Assembly (NCBI GenBank): GCA_027704905.1
Contig: CM051016.1
Span: 14,531,136-14,595,135 of the forward strand
Source: Muraenolepis orangiensis
Taxonomy: Eukaryota > Chordata > Actinopteri > Gadiformes > Muraenolepididae
DNA: 64,000 bases
Direction: 5' to 3'
The position numbers and the translations under genes were made by a program. This document shows, one piece after another, positions 38,458 to 51,000 of the stretch. Position 1 is the stretch's first letter. Every line of letters begins with the position of its first letter. The notes below the pieces were generated by a model. The model was not told the origin of the DNA and made no database searches. It saw only the letters and a program-made list of their open reading frames with translations.

Positions 38458-38760
38458 TCCAACAGCATCTTTCATTACCATGCAGTGGACATGCTCTCGG
38501 TGAGTTTTGCATGTAGCACAGGCAAATAGTGGTTCTACCTTCTGCTGCATGTGTAATATGGATAGTCACAGTTCTCTCTCAATACACACTCCTGGAACCG
38601 TGATGGGGGTGTTTGGAGGGGTACCTGCTGGTACAACTAAGGTACCGCTGTTGAGCCCAGGTGTCCTCAGCCGACCTGCAGGAATCTATGGGGAAGATGT
38701 CCCTAGTAACATGGCTCCCGGACGTCCTCGTCTCACCACGGAACGCCTGTAACAAGTAAC

Positions 38761-39147
38761 ATGGGTTAAGTGGCAAGAGGTGTGTGAGAGGGCGGGACTT
38801 CCGGTTACATGGGTTAAATGACAAGAGGTGGGTGAGAGGGCGGGACTTCCGGTTACATGGGTTAAGTGGCAAGAGGTGTGTGAGAGGGCGGGACTTCTGG
38901 TTACATGGGTTAAGTGACAAGAGGTGGGTGAGAGGGCGGGACTTCCGGTTACATGGGTTAAGTGGCAAGAGGTGTGTGAGAGGGCGGGACTTCTGGTTAC
39001 ATGGGGTTAAGTGGTGAGAGGTGTGTGAGAGGGCGGGACTTCCGGTTACATGGGTTAAGTGGTGAGAGGTGTGTGAGAGGGCGGGACTTCTGGTTCCATG
39101 GGTTAAGTGGTGAGAGGGCGGGACCTCTGGTTACATGGGTTAAGTCA
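38761..39147. repeat. 48-bp minisatellite, 8 units
   Basis: Units start ATGGGTTAAGTGGCAAGAGG and carry GTGTGTGAGAGGGCGGGACT then TCCGGTTAC. Starts fall at 38761, 38809, 38857, 38905, 38953, 39001, 39050 and 39098; the last unit is short. The period is a multiple of three, so a frame with a 16-residue repeat stays open, but nothing supports a gene. Confidence 0.95.
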
Positions 39148-39821
39148 ACGTGCTTTGTCAACGTATTCATCAAAAACCTCCATGTCTTTGTTGTCTTCTT
39201 GTCATGTTCTTATTCTTCTCACTCTGGGGACTGTTAAGTGGCACACACACACACACACAGCGCATAGGAAGTAAGACAAACATAACTTGTATTGCTGTAC
39301 ACCAGGTGTGGACTGTGTGTGTGTGTGTGTGGTTGATGTCTGGTTAAAGCAGCCTCACCTGGCACCACACACACTCCTCACCTGTGCCACCAAGACCCGT
39401 CTGTGAGTTGGCCTGTTTTGCGTGCCCTGCTTGAAGATGAATGAATGACAGGTTGTCTCACCTGCCTCGTAGCCACAGACACTGAGCTGGGATGAGCAGA
39501 ATCAGACCCATTATGTACGCATGCAATCACCATAATACCACATTCTGTGTTCGTTGGTTAATACAACAGCACACCTTCACAAATATAACAAACAAAGTAT
39601 CAATAAGACGTGACCACTCTTGCATTTTAATTCAATATATTAAAGTTAAGAATATCATTAAATTTGGCTTAAAGTACCAAGGATCTGGGTGTGCAACACG
39701 AACAATGGCTCAAAAACATCTAAATACATCCAATGGCTTCCACTAGAGGGCCCTATTTCATATTCAGATAGTTTTTCGTTTTGAACTGAGGTGACAACTT
39801 TGATTGATTCTATGTTGTGTG

Positions 39822-39822
<1 letters not shown>
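39148..39822. other. Unassigned noncoding sequence
   Basis: Short CA and GT tracts near 39241-39259 and 39314-39331; otherwise nothing recognised. Confidence 0.55.

Positions 39823-39871
<49 letters not shown>
39823..39871. repeat. (GT)n microsatellite
   Basis: Pure GT array followed by GAGAGAG. Confidence 0.95.
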
Positions 39872-39880
<9 letters not shown>

Positions 39881-40086
39881 GAGAGGAAGGGGGGTACCTT
39901 CCTAGCAGCTGCCAGTCAGTAGCTAATTGAGTCCAGCAGACGCTGTAAGGTTCATTCTAAACACTTTGTCCATATCCGTTCTCTGTAGTGCAGCCTAGAC
40001 AAACTATTTCATCCCACGCAGAAGTCACACTGCAGAAAATTGAACGGCCATCATGAATAATTTGTTATTAAGAGTCAGAGATGAGC

Positions 40087-41173
<1,087 letters not shown>

Positions 41174-41176
<3 letters not shown>

Positions 41177-41692
41177 ACTCATTAAGACATGCTAAACACA
41201 GAGGGAGCCGGCCGACGGCTCCCACGTCGACATCAACGTCAAAAATGTAAGAAAGAAAGGAATAAAGAAAGTTGAAAAAAGGAGATGAAATGTTCAGTGC
41301 GGTGGAGGTTAATGAGGTTTAAAAATGAGCCTCACTCAAGCTTGGCAACACATGACTGCAAAACAAAGACCGGCTCGTAGGAGAGAAAAATAGAAGTTAA
41401 TCAAAGTTCAAAAGCGGGGGGTGGGGGGCGGGGGGGGGGGGGGGGGGGGAAATACGGCAGTGCAATCCTTCTTCTTTGCATCTCTCCGTCTGTACACTGG
41501 GAAGAGAATGCAGATTGTCATCCAATGGATTTGGCTCCACACCCCCCCCCCCCCCCCGACAACCCCCCTCCCCCCCCCCCCCCCCAATCCCCCCTCTGCA
41601 CTCACCACACGTCGCTCTCAGCGCACGCATGGAAACACAGAGAAGATGCCAGGAGAGTTCACAAGAATCTCTGCTGGGACTGGGACTGTGAA

Positions 41693-41728
<36 letters not shown>

Positions 41729-42559
41729 TTATCTCACTGACACTGTCTATTCAAATATGCAAGCACGATGGGATTATGTGTTTTACTTGCTTGCGTTTCT
41801 TATGTAAAACACAAGCGCGCCGTGTACAGAGAGTCAGGTTCTGTGGTCTCTCGCCAGTGAGAGCCCATGTTGGGTTTGGCGTGGAGTGAAAGTGATGGCG
41901 TAATACAGGCGAGACAAAACAACACATGTCTAACGTGTCAAAGTGAAGCGCTGTCCATGCAGACGCTCTCCAAGCGGCCCGTGGAACATTATTCATAATT
42001 GCTGTTTGTGTGTCCAAAATGATTCCAACCGTAGGATCAACCGGGGCGCCCCATAAAAGCTTTTATCAAAGCGTGTCATTTTAATGATTGGCTGCCAATG
42101 ATTATCACTCGGTGTTGCAGTCAGGCTCCCTCGGCCGGGATCCACTGTGTGGAAACAGGGAGGCTGTTAAGGCTTAGCAGGAAAGCCACTCAGTGCGGCG
42201 CTATGGCCTCCCTTTAAAGAGCATCGTTTAGTTTGGGCTCCAGTGAGGCAGCGCTGTGTTTCCAGCTCCAAAATACCTCTTGACTCCAATTTTTTTTTAC
42301 ATTTTCACCGCTTTCAGTTCTATAAGGTTCGTATTTTATAGATTCTGTAAATGCCACATTTCCATATTTTGCCAATTGTTTTACAGGGGAATTAAAAACT
42401 GTAAATTGTGCCCTGAGGGCACGCCGGGGAGCTGCAGACCCGGCTTACGCCTGCAGCCATGCAGCTCCACCTGGCCTCAGGCTAGAGAGAGAGAGAGAGA
42501 GGAGGAGGTTAGACGCTCCCGCGCTACTGTGATCTGAGCTGCTCAGCATGCACCTCTAT
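41174..42559. other. Noncoding sequence with homopolymer runs
   Basis: G run at 41415-41450, C runs at 41541-41586, (GT)n at 41692-41727. The interval 41980-42260 is repeat-free and CNE-like in texture. No gene recognised. Confidence 0.5.
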
Positions 42560-42701
42560 AGGTGTGTGTGCGTGCGTGTGTGTGTTTGAGCGTGTGCGCG
42601 TGCGTGTGTGTGTGTGTGTGGTGTTCGTGCGTGTGTGTGTGTGTTTGAGCGTGTGCGTGTGTGTGTGTGTGGTGTTCGTGCGTGCGTGTGTGTGTTTGAG
42701 C

Positions 42702-42746
<45 letters not shown>
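42560..42746. repeat. GT-rich compound minisatellite
   Basis: (GT)n broken by recurring TTTGAGCGTG (three copies, about 42584, 42642 and 42696) and GGTGTTCGTGCGTG (two copies). The unit is about 55-60 bp. Confidence 0.88.
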
Positions 42747-42749
<3 letters not shown>

Positions 42750-42794
42750 ATGATGGACTGCACACCCTGTCTCACAGCAGGCCACAGGCAGCAT

Positions 42795-43044
42795 CAGCCC
42801 CTCTTTAGCCCTCCTCATATAGCGGCGCTGAGGGGGAGTAGTCCAGGTCCTCACCCTCAGCCCCTCTTTAGCCCTCCTCATATAGCGGCGCTGAGGGGGA
42901 GGAGTCCAGGTCCTCACCCTCAGCCCCTCTTTAGCCCTCCTCATATAGCGGCGCTGAGGGGGAGGAGTCCAGGTCCTCACCCTCAGCCCCTCTTTAGCCC
43001 TCCTCATATAGCGGCGCTGAGGGGGAGGAGTCCAGGTCCTCACC
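42795..43044. repeat. 63-bp tandem repeat, 4 units
   Basis: Units start CAGCCCCTCTTTAGCCCTCC at 42795, 42858, 42921 and 42984 and are almost identical. The first has GGAGTAG where the others have GGAGGAG. The open 21-residue-period frames on both strands are by-products. Confidence 0.96.
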
Positions 43045-43258
43045 AAGAGGTCCAAGAGGACATGGTAAACACTGCACTTGAATGCAAACGTGAAACCACT
43101 ATCAAACTTTTCAATAAAAACATAGAATTACGCGGGCTTTAGAGGAGGGCTCGTGTGCTCTGTCTGTAGGATGCCTGACCAGCAATCATGCACCGTTTTG
43201 GTGGCTATGGAATAGTTGCAAAGAGTGCAATGCGTTCACACCCAAAGGCCAGGTCCTC

Positions 43259-43600
43259 AAGATTCAAGATTTTATTTGATTTTATTTGTCATTTGCAACA
43301 TGTACATTGGAATGCTTACTCCCCATTCCCTCCCGCAGTATGAATTTCTAAAACACAATATTATAAAAAAATACTATACACAAAGAAAATGAACATAAAA
43401 AGAACAATAAAGTGACTGATGGATGATATGTAATGTGTTTTATTGTGCAAAAGGCATTTAAAAGCATTGTAAAGTGCCAGTAGTGCAGCAGCATCATGAA
43501 TGCAGTGCAGAACAGTGCAGTGGCTGTAAAGAGTCCAGAAAGTCCAGCAATGTATGATAGTGTGATGTTAATGACAATGTTATGATAGTGATGCCAAGTT
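43259..43600 (-). mobile_element. LINE family A 3' UTR copy
   Basis: Starts GATTCAAGATTTTATTTGAT, has CTTACTCCCCATTCCCTCCC at about 43316 and GTGCCAGTAGTGCAGCAGCA near 43474, as in the 7.8-kb element. It holds 3' UTR only; no coding sequence. Confidence 0.8.
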
Positions 43601-44116
43601 GCTTATGCTTTTGTTCTACACAGAAATCAACCGGCATAGTTAAAATCCCCATTGTTTCTCTGTAATGTCTCGCTATATTCTAGTAGAGTGCTGAAGTAAC
43701 ATGGTGGTAGACTGCATTAGAGAAGACTGTACTATTGGTTTAAACAGGATAATGGAGGATACTGGAGCAAAGCTATGCATTTGTTTACACGATTCCTTTG
43801 AGCTACACCAACAGTGGTCTTTTTAGCCCTCAAGTGGTCAGAAATCAATGAATGCAGCCTTAAAGTAGAATGAAGCCAGCTGTTTCAAATGACTGTTAAA
43901 TATCTTAGCAATATTGGTGTAACGTCAAATATAAAATGTTTTCCACACAGTGCTGAAGTTATTAGTCCTGAGATGCAAGCCCTTACAGATTGGCTGGTGT
44001 GAAGAGTATGTTTGGCAAAAAAAATACCAGCTCTAAGAGGTTGCAAGTTTACTTCAAGATTGAAAAGGTTTCATTTTGAGCTGCTATTCTGATGATTCTT
44101 TGTTCACTACAATGGT
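43601..44116. other. Unassigned noncoding sequence
   Basis: Nothing recognised; no open frame of interest. Confidence 0.55.
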
Positions 44117-44344
44117 GAATTTATCCAAAGCGCTTTACAAGTCATGCCTCACATTCACCCATTCTTACACACATTGATCCACTGATGGCGGAGTCAGCCA
44201 CACAAGGAGACAGCCAGCTAGTCAGGAGAAGTTATAGTTAGGGTGTCTTGCTCAAGGACATCGCGACAGTGCTAGGAGGAGCCGGGGGATCGAACCAGCA
44301 ACCATGCGGTTGTGAGGCAACCACTCTACCTCCTGAGCTACTGC
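44117..44344 (-). mobile_element. tRNA-derived SINE-like repeat
   Basis: On the minus strand from 44344 the sequence begins GGCAGTAGCTCAGGAGG, with a near-consensus pol III A box (TAGCTCAGGAGG). After a 34-bp interval comes a perfect B box (GGTTCGATCCC). The tRNA-like head is about 65 bp. The body ends TAAAGCGCTTTGGATAAA (about 44118-44136), an L2-type tail common in fish SINEs. The head is probably tRNA-derived rather than a functional tRNA gene, since it continues into the SINE body without a terminator. Confidence 0.65.
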
Positions 44345-44699
44345 CTTGGTATCCTGTGGTTTTCTGCAATCTATAATACAATTATAGCTTTGCTTCCTGA
44401 GCCCTTACTACATGTTGTACCAGTGGTACCAAGAGCTCTTTGGCAAGGCATTTGATATCCACAATTCCCCAAATACAGCTGTCCGGCGGACATAGTATTC
44501 AGCTACACTAGAAAAAAACAAGTAATAGCTTGACTAGTGAAGCTTGCCTGAAAGACCGATGCATGCTCTGAGAAAAGCTGCTTTGTTGTTGAGATCGAGA
44601 AAGTAAGACATTGATAATGTGGTAAAGAAGGTCTAGTCCACTCCAGCTCGGGGACGTCTACAGACGGGGGGATGAAGGCTTCCTTCACAAGGTGCTTTC
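44345..44699. other. Unassigned noncoding sequence
   Basis: Nothing recognised. Confidence 0.55.
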
Positions 44700-45103
44700 A
44701 AGATTCAAGATTTAACCTTTTTGTTGTTTGCCATATGTAACACACAATAAAAAGAACAATCAAAAAGAATCATAAAAAGACTGATGTATAATAAACATAT
44801 GTTGAATTGTGCAAAAAAACATTTCAAAAGCATTTTAAAGTGCCAGTAGTGCAGCAGCATCGTGAATACAGTGCAGTACAGTGCAGTAACTGTGATGAGT
44901 CCAGAATGTCCAGCAAAAGTATGACAGTATAATGTAATATGGATGACAATGATTACCACTATAATAGTGGTAGCACGCCTAGCAGTTCAGTAGGTCACTG
45001 CCTGTGGATAAAACGATCCTTGAACCTGGTAGTCCTAAGGGGTAGGGGGGGAGAAGAGATGGTGCCCAGGGTGGTTGCGGTCCTTTGTGATGGAGATGTC
45101 CAT
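44700..45103 (-). mobile_element. LINE family A 3' end copy
   Basis: Starts AGATTCAAGATTTAACC. It contains GTGCCAGTAGTGCAGCAGCA near 44840 and AGCAGTTCAGTAGGTCACTG near 44979, and ends with the reverse-transcriptase C-terminal part ('GGTTGCGGTCCTTTGTGATG') matching 8310-8330 of the longer copy. It lacks the CTCCCCATTCCC block, so it has an internal UTR deletion. Confidence 0.8.
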
Positions 45104-47630
45104 TTGTTAACTTAAATGGGAGAAAGGTAATAATTGCATTAAATATGATAATACATATAACACATCATCATCTAATGACGTGTCAATTATGCTTAGACCC
45201 ATACACCACGGTACAATAACCCTATTACCCATGGCTGCCATGGCGTGGTGCATTCTGAAGCTTTATGTCCTTCACAAACCTCCATGCTAGCAAAAATCAT
45301 CCCAGCAATCACAAGCCATCGACCGGGTGGCAGTTCTTCAAAGAACAGATAATATAGGGGTGGTTTTGAACGCTCTTTTCATGGGGACATTTTTCCAAGT
45401 GACACTTTTATTTCAGAATGGCACTTTCATGATGGTGTCTCTAATTGTGTGTGTCATTTTCATGGCATATGTTCAATATTGGCACATATTACATTTAAAT
45501 GAATACCCACACACACGCCTGGTTATGAATTGTGCACCCTCGCATGGCTTCCCCCCGCTGCCGTAGACAGCCCAGAATGCACTTTACTAAGACCACACTC
45601 CATTCTACATGACAGCTTGTGTAAGGATGACACATTACTTATGCACTGATTAAATAACACATGATGTTGCAGGGCTGGGCAGCATAATGTATCCCCACAA
45701 CATGGCAGCAAACGCATTTGGGGGTCTTCCAAGCCAACAACACAGCATGGTGAGCACAAACTGTTCTCCCTGGCCCATTGACTGCCCACCAGATAGTCCC
45801 AGGCATGTTGGCAATGCCATTAAGACAGCACCGTGCCAATTCTGCCTCCCCCAACCTCCAAGCCTTTCAACATTAGTTTGGCCTTTCCGGGGTTAGATTG
45901 TACTGCTGTGTGTTTGTGCGACACAAATGTTACACAGACTGGCTACAAACACTGCCCATGGTACAGCAGTACAGTAACAGGAGGAGGAGTCATAGCGTGT
46001 GGTGCCTTATAGCACATGTGGGCGGGTGTCTTATCCATCAAACATCCCAACGACCGTACAGTGAAAAAAACTAATAAATAATAACGCTACCAAAGACAGA
46101 TACAAGTGTCCCTATGTAGTACAGAAACAGCAATCTGCATTCCGCCACACAGAGAGATTATTTGATGAAGAGAGTGGAATTTAGACACCCCAGAAAAACC
46201 TTCAAGAGCAGCTTAGAACACAGACGGCACGTACCGTACACGTAGCGTTCAAGGCTACGCGCTAATGTAGTTTCACGACACAGATAGATACCGCGATACA
46301 ACCCTCCTTCAAAGGAAACGTTGCGTGCGAAGGTTTCCGCTCCCCGGTCGTCATTACCGGCGGTGGAGCAGCACAGTTGCCTTGGCAATTGGCAGGAACG
46401 ACACTTGGACTTTCTGTACGTGTACACGCGCCCACAGAGATCCAGGAGACCCGGGGAAGTCTTCTAATGAAGCGACAGGCGGTGGCCTTTGATCGGGGCT
46501 CCGAGTCTTCATCGTGGGCGGCGTCGGTCGGAGGGGGGGAGTGGCGGTATGACGGAGCACACAACAAGGTGCCGCTCAAGAGATGCCACTCGTGGATGGA
46601 GCAAAAGAGGGGGCGGCTGTAGCGAGACAGCGGGAGTGCCTGAGACACAGAGAGAGATGGGTGTTATAAAACAAGCAGCTCGATGAAATTGAACCAAGGG
46701 CACCAAAGTGAAATTTACATCCATCCATCATAAGCATTGCAGGGTGCTTTTGCTTCCAGTTCAATGTTGAAACCTGACGGCCGTGTCATAAATTGAGTCA
46801 CTGAATACAAGCGCTGCGGTAAACCGCCTCTCATCATAGCTCAGGTTGAACGGCCTATGAAGGGAAGTACACATATATTTATTTCAGGAAGAAACACCAT
46901 ACCACGCATCTCAGGAAGACAGTCTGTGTTTTACAAGACGTTGCTGCCGACATGCAACGTTTCAACTCAAAAAGGTATCATGTCACACTATTAAGGAGCT
47001 CATGTCACAACGACAAAGTGTTTATAATGGCTGCTACGGTCCAAATTCACAAGATTGGAGAGTTGTCTCCCTCCTCCCCGACGAGGTTTTTTAGGTCAGG
47101 TAGAATCTAGTACAATCGCAGTTGATCCAGTTCGTTTGCTTGCTTCCTGTACGCTGCTGTACGCTGTATTTGTGTGCCAATTTGTTTCATATCTGGCAAC
47201 CCGAGTAAACATACAGACCAACCAAATCACGGGTTGGGGTGGGGCATGTTAAAGGAGACCATAATGGCTGTAGCGTTGCTGCCGGAGGAGCCAGTATTTA
47301 GACTTGGCATGTTCCCTTAATCTCTAATGTCATGGTCATTTTATGATTTAGTACAGTACATTTGTTACATATAGCTCCTTTAATATTATATATATACATC
47401 AATATTCTGTATTTGTGTTGAATGTACACATTAATATGTTACTGTCTCTAAAAGCAGATTGTCAATAACATTTGAAGAAAGGAAATGAGAAATCCTATCC
47501 CTCGCTGATTAACAACTCAATTCCAAATCAATTCAGGAAACCCGGCCACAGGAAAACCTCTTCCTCAGGTCTCAGGTCTCACAGCAGTGGATCAACATGA
47601 CATGGAGGGTAAAACACCAGCATGAGGCGT
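45104..47630. other. Unassigned noncoding sequence
   Basis: A GC- and CpG-richer patch at about 46290-46630 carries several overlapping open frames (up to 128 codons at 46262-46648 minus). None shows a known domain, and the patch could equally be regulatory. No transposon recognised. Confidence 0.45.
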
Positions 47631-47736
<106 letters not shown>

Positions 47737-47789
47737 TGTATGTGCTTGTATGTGTGTATGTATCCTGACCCGGTGTCAAAATACTCATT

Positions 47790-47794
47790 CAAAG
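47790..47794. repeat. Target-site duplication, left
   Basis: CAAAG immediately before the left LTR; the same five bases follow the right LTR at 52225-52229. Confidence 0.9.
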
Positions 47795-47940
47795 TGTTGT
47801 GTTTAATCAGACTATGGACTACGACTTTTAGGTTGACCGTTTATTGTACACACTGCCATGGCGTCAACAACAACAACAACTGGATCCGGTTCACCCACCC
47901 CAAAACTCCCGGTCACACCGGATGTAATGCATACATAACA
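47795..47940 (-). repeat. 3' LTR of the intact gypsy element
   Basis: 146 bp; on the minus strand it starts TGTTATGTATGC and ends AACACAACA, so the ends are TGTT...AACA. It is base-for-base identical to the 5' LTR. An AATAAA polyadenylation signal lies on the minus strand at 47840-47845. Confidence 0.97.
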
Positions 47941-47959
47941 TTTACCCCCCCCCCACAAG
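47941..47959 (-). promoter_or_regulatory. Polypurine tract for plus-strand DNA priming
   Basis: On the minus strand this reads as a run of G (TTGTGGGG...GTAAA) directly before the 3' LTR, the position and composition expected of the RNase H-resistant primer for second-strand cDNA. Confidence 0.85.
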
Positions 47960-48082
47960 GAACCCAATTAACTTTAAACTTTAACTTTAGATGAACTGGG
48001 TAGACTGCCAGTCACCAGCATAGCCATGTGGATTATTCTGCCACGCAACAGACTATGCTCTGAACATTTTCCCTGAGAGTCA

Positions 48083-51000
48083 CTAGCTCACAATATAGTC
48101 CTCCAAGTATCTTGGTCTGACCCGGACACGGGCCGGACGAGCTTCAGGACGAACCACTGGCTCAGCCTGCTCAGGTGGGAACCCGGCTGGACCCTGCAAC
48201 TGCTCATCAGGGAAAGCAAAGTCCCCGTCCTCCCCGGGCCCAGGGTCCACGATGGGGGGCGGTGCCACCTTCCGAAGCCGGCTTGCGTGCCACCGTGATC
48301 CGTCGGCCAGACGAAAGGTGGCTGGCCCCAGTTGAGCGGTGACCTTCATTGGCACCGTCCAGAAGGATAGCAGCTTGTGGTCCCGGTTTGGACGGTGAAT
48401 CCTGACCCAGTCCCCCACTGTGAAGGGAGGCGCTCTCACCCTCCGTCTCTTGTCGAAACGCTGCTTCATGCGACGCTGAGCCTCTACGACCCTGGCACGC
48501 AGGCAGGGTGCTGCTGCTGGTGTGACGGCCGCCGGGGCCCGTAGCCGATCCAAAGGAAGCTGCAGCTCACGGCCCGTCATCAAGAGGGCTGGGGAGCTGC
48601 CGGTAGTTGAGTGCGGCGTCGCCCTGTAGTGAAGCAGGGTGCCGAGCAGCGCGGCTGAAAACGGAAGACCATCTGCCAGGTGTGCTCTGACCCCGTTCTT
48701 TAGGGTTTGGTTGAACCTTTCAACCCCCCCATTTGCTTGCGGGTGGTAGAAAGCTGTGCGGATGTGTTTGATCCCCCTCTCCTCCACAAAAGTGGCAAAC
48801 TCAGCTGAGACAAACTGTGGGCCGTTATCTGTAGTGATGGCGTTAGGACTGCCCCACCGAGCAAACAGAGAGGAGAGAAAGTCTGTGACCACCCGAGCCG
48901 TTATGGACCCCGTGGCGACCACCTCTGGCCATTTCGAATGGAGGTCGTAGGCCACTAGAAGGAAGCGTTGGTGGTGCGGGACACCATGGAGCTCCCCACA
49001 GATGTCCAGCTGGATGTGCTCCCAAGGCACGCACGGCCACTGCAAGGGCTGCAGGGGCGGTGGGGGTGGCGGGCCAGTTTTGCCACTGAGCAGGCAGGCC
49101 GTGCACTCCTTCACCATTGTCTCTATATCTCGATCTATGCCCGGCCACCACACCAAATCCCTGCAGCGCTGTTTCACCTTTACGATACCCAGGTGGCCCT
49201 CGTGCGCCATAGCCAAAACGCGTGCCCTGAGGTCGATGGGGACGAACGTGCGGAGGCCCCGGGCCACGCAAACACCGTTCCAGCAGGTCAGCTCGTCCTT
49301 GACCCGATGAAAAGACGCCAGCTCCTCTGGGAACTTCGCAGGCCATCCCTCCCGGATGTAAGTGCGGAGCCGGGAGAGCATGGGGTCCTCCTCCGACGCG
49401 AGCCGAAGGTCCTCCAGGGAAACCGCGGTCTGGAGCGGGGCGTGGAGCATGAGTATGAGCTCTGACTCTGTTGTGTCCGGGCCCGCGCCGGGCGCTGGGG
49501 CGGGGGTGGCACGGGAGAGCAGGTCAGCCACCACATTCTCCCTGCCGGGAGTAAACAGTGTGGTGAAGTCATACGGCTGGAGTCTCTCTGACCAGCGGTA
49601 GATCCTCAGCGGTTTGTGCCCCGACCCCGATGTAGCAAGCAGGGCCGTGAGGGCCTGATGGTCAGTACGCAACGTAAAATGTCGCCCGTACACGTACATG
49701 TGCCACCGCTCGCACGCCCAGACGCAGGCCAGCGCCTCCCGCTCCCCCACCGAGTATTTCTGTTCGGCCGAGTTGAGGGACCGAGAGGCGAACGCCACCG
49801 GGCGTTCCGTGCCCCCTTGGATCTGGGACAGCACCGCCCCTATTGCCGTATTGGACGCGTCACAGGTCACGAACGTGGGGCTCGCCAGGTCAAAGAATGC
49901 CAGCACCGGTGTTGAGGTGAGCTGCGTCTTGAGCTGGCGAATAGCGGCAGAGCAGGCCGGGGTCCACTCCCAGACCGCGTCCTGTTTCAGGAGCTCGCGT
50001 AGTGGGGAGGTGGTCGAAGAGTACTGGGGAAGGAAACGCAGGTAGTAGGCCGTCATCCCAAGAAACGAAGAGATCTGAGCTGGGCAGGACGGCTCAGGCA
50101 GGCGCAGTACCGCCTCTACGTTTGAGTGTAGCGGGCTGAGGCCGTCAGCGGTCAGGCGGAACCCTACAAACTCGATGGCTGGAACGGCGAAGGTGCACTT
50201 TTCCCCATTTAGCGTGAGGTTGTGACTGGCGAGGACGTCCAGCACCCTCGCCAGGCGTTCGTCATGAACGGCCGGTGTTGCACCATGAACCACTATGTCG
50301 TCCAGGAAAACGACCACGCCCGGGATGCCGGCGAAGATGGTGGTCATGATTTTTTGAAAACAGCTGGGGGCCGAGCTGAGGCCGAAGGGCATGCGGGTAT
50401 AGCGAAACACTCCGACATGCGTCACGAAAGCTGTAAGGCTGCGGCTGTCAGGGTGCAGCGGAACCTGCAGGTAGCCTTGGCGAAGGTCTAGTTTTGTGAA
50501 CAGGGAAGAGCCGTAGAATTGTGCGGCTAGCTCCTCCACTGTGGGCAGCGGATACCTGTCCGGTATCACGGCCTTGTTCACCGGCCTGAGATCGATGCAA
50601 GGGCGCAGGCCCCCTGACTTTTTCTTCACCACCACCAGGTTTGAAATCCACGGGGAAGCATCAATGCGCTCGATGACGCCCGCGTCCAAGAGTTTTTGCA
50701 GCTCAGCGGTGACGTCGTCGCGCAGGGCGAGAGGCAGGCGGCGTATGGGCTGAATCACCGGATGTACCTCAGGCTTGAGGAGGGGCTGGTGGTCAAAGGC
50801 GGTGAGGCAGCCCAAACCACTGAACAGAGCAGGCCAGCGCTGTTGCCACGGCGAGCCAACAGACAAGATGGCGGCCCCAAAATTGTCCACCAGGGTGAAA
50901 CCTAGATCACAAAACAAATCAAAACCCATGAGGTTGGCCCCCTGGTGAGACACTTGAAAGGTGAATGCAGGGAGAGCCTTAGTCCCGTAACGCACAGCAA

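Noticed and set aside
44279..44344. Functional tRNA gene
   Set aside because: The tRNA-like head runs on into a SINE body with an L2-type tail and has no pol III terminator directly after the acceptor region.
46262..46648. GC-rich 128-codon minus frame, possible first exon
   Set aside because: Several overlapping frames are equally open in a GC-rich patch and none has a recognisable domain.
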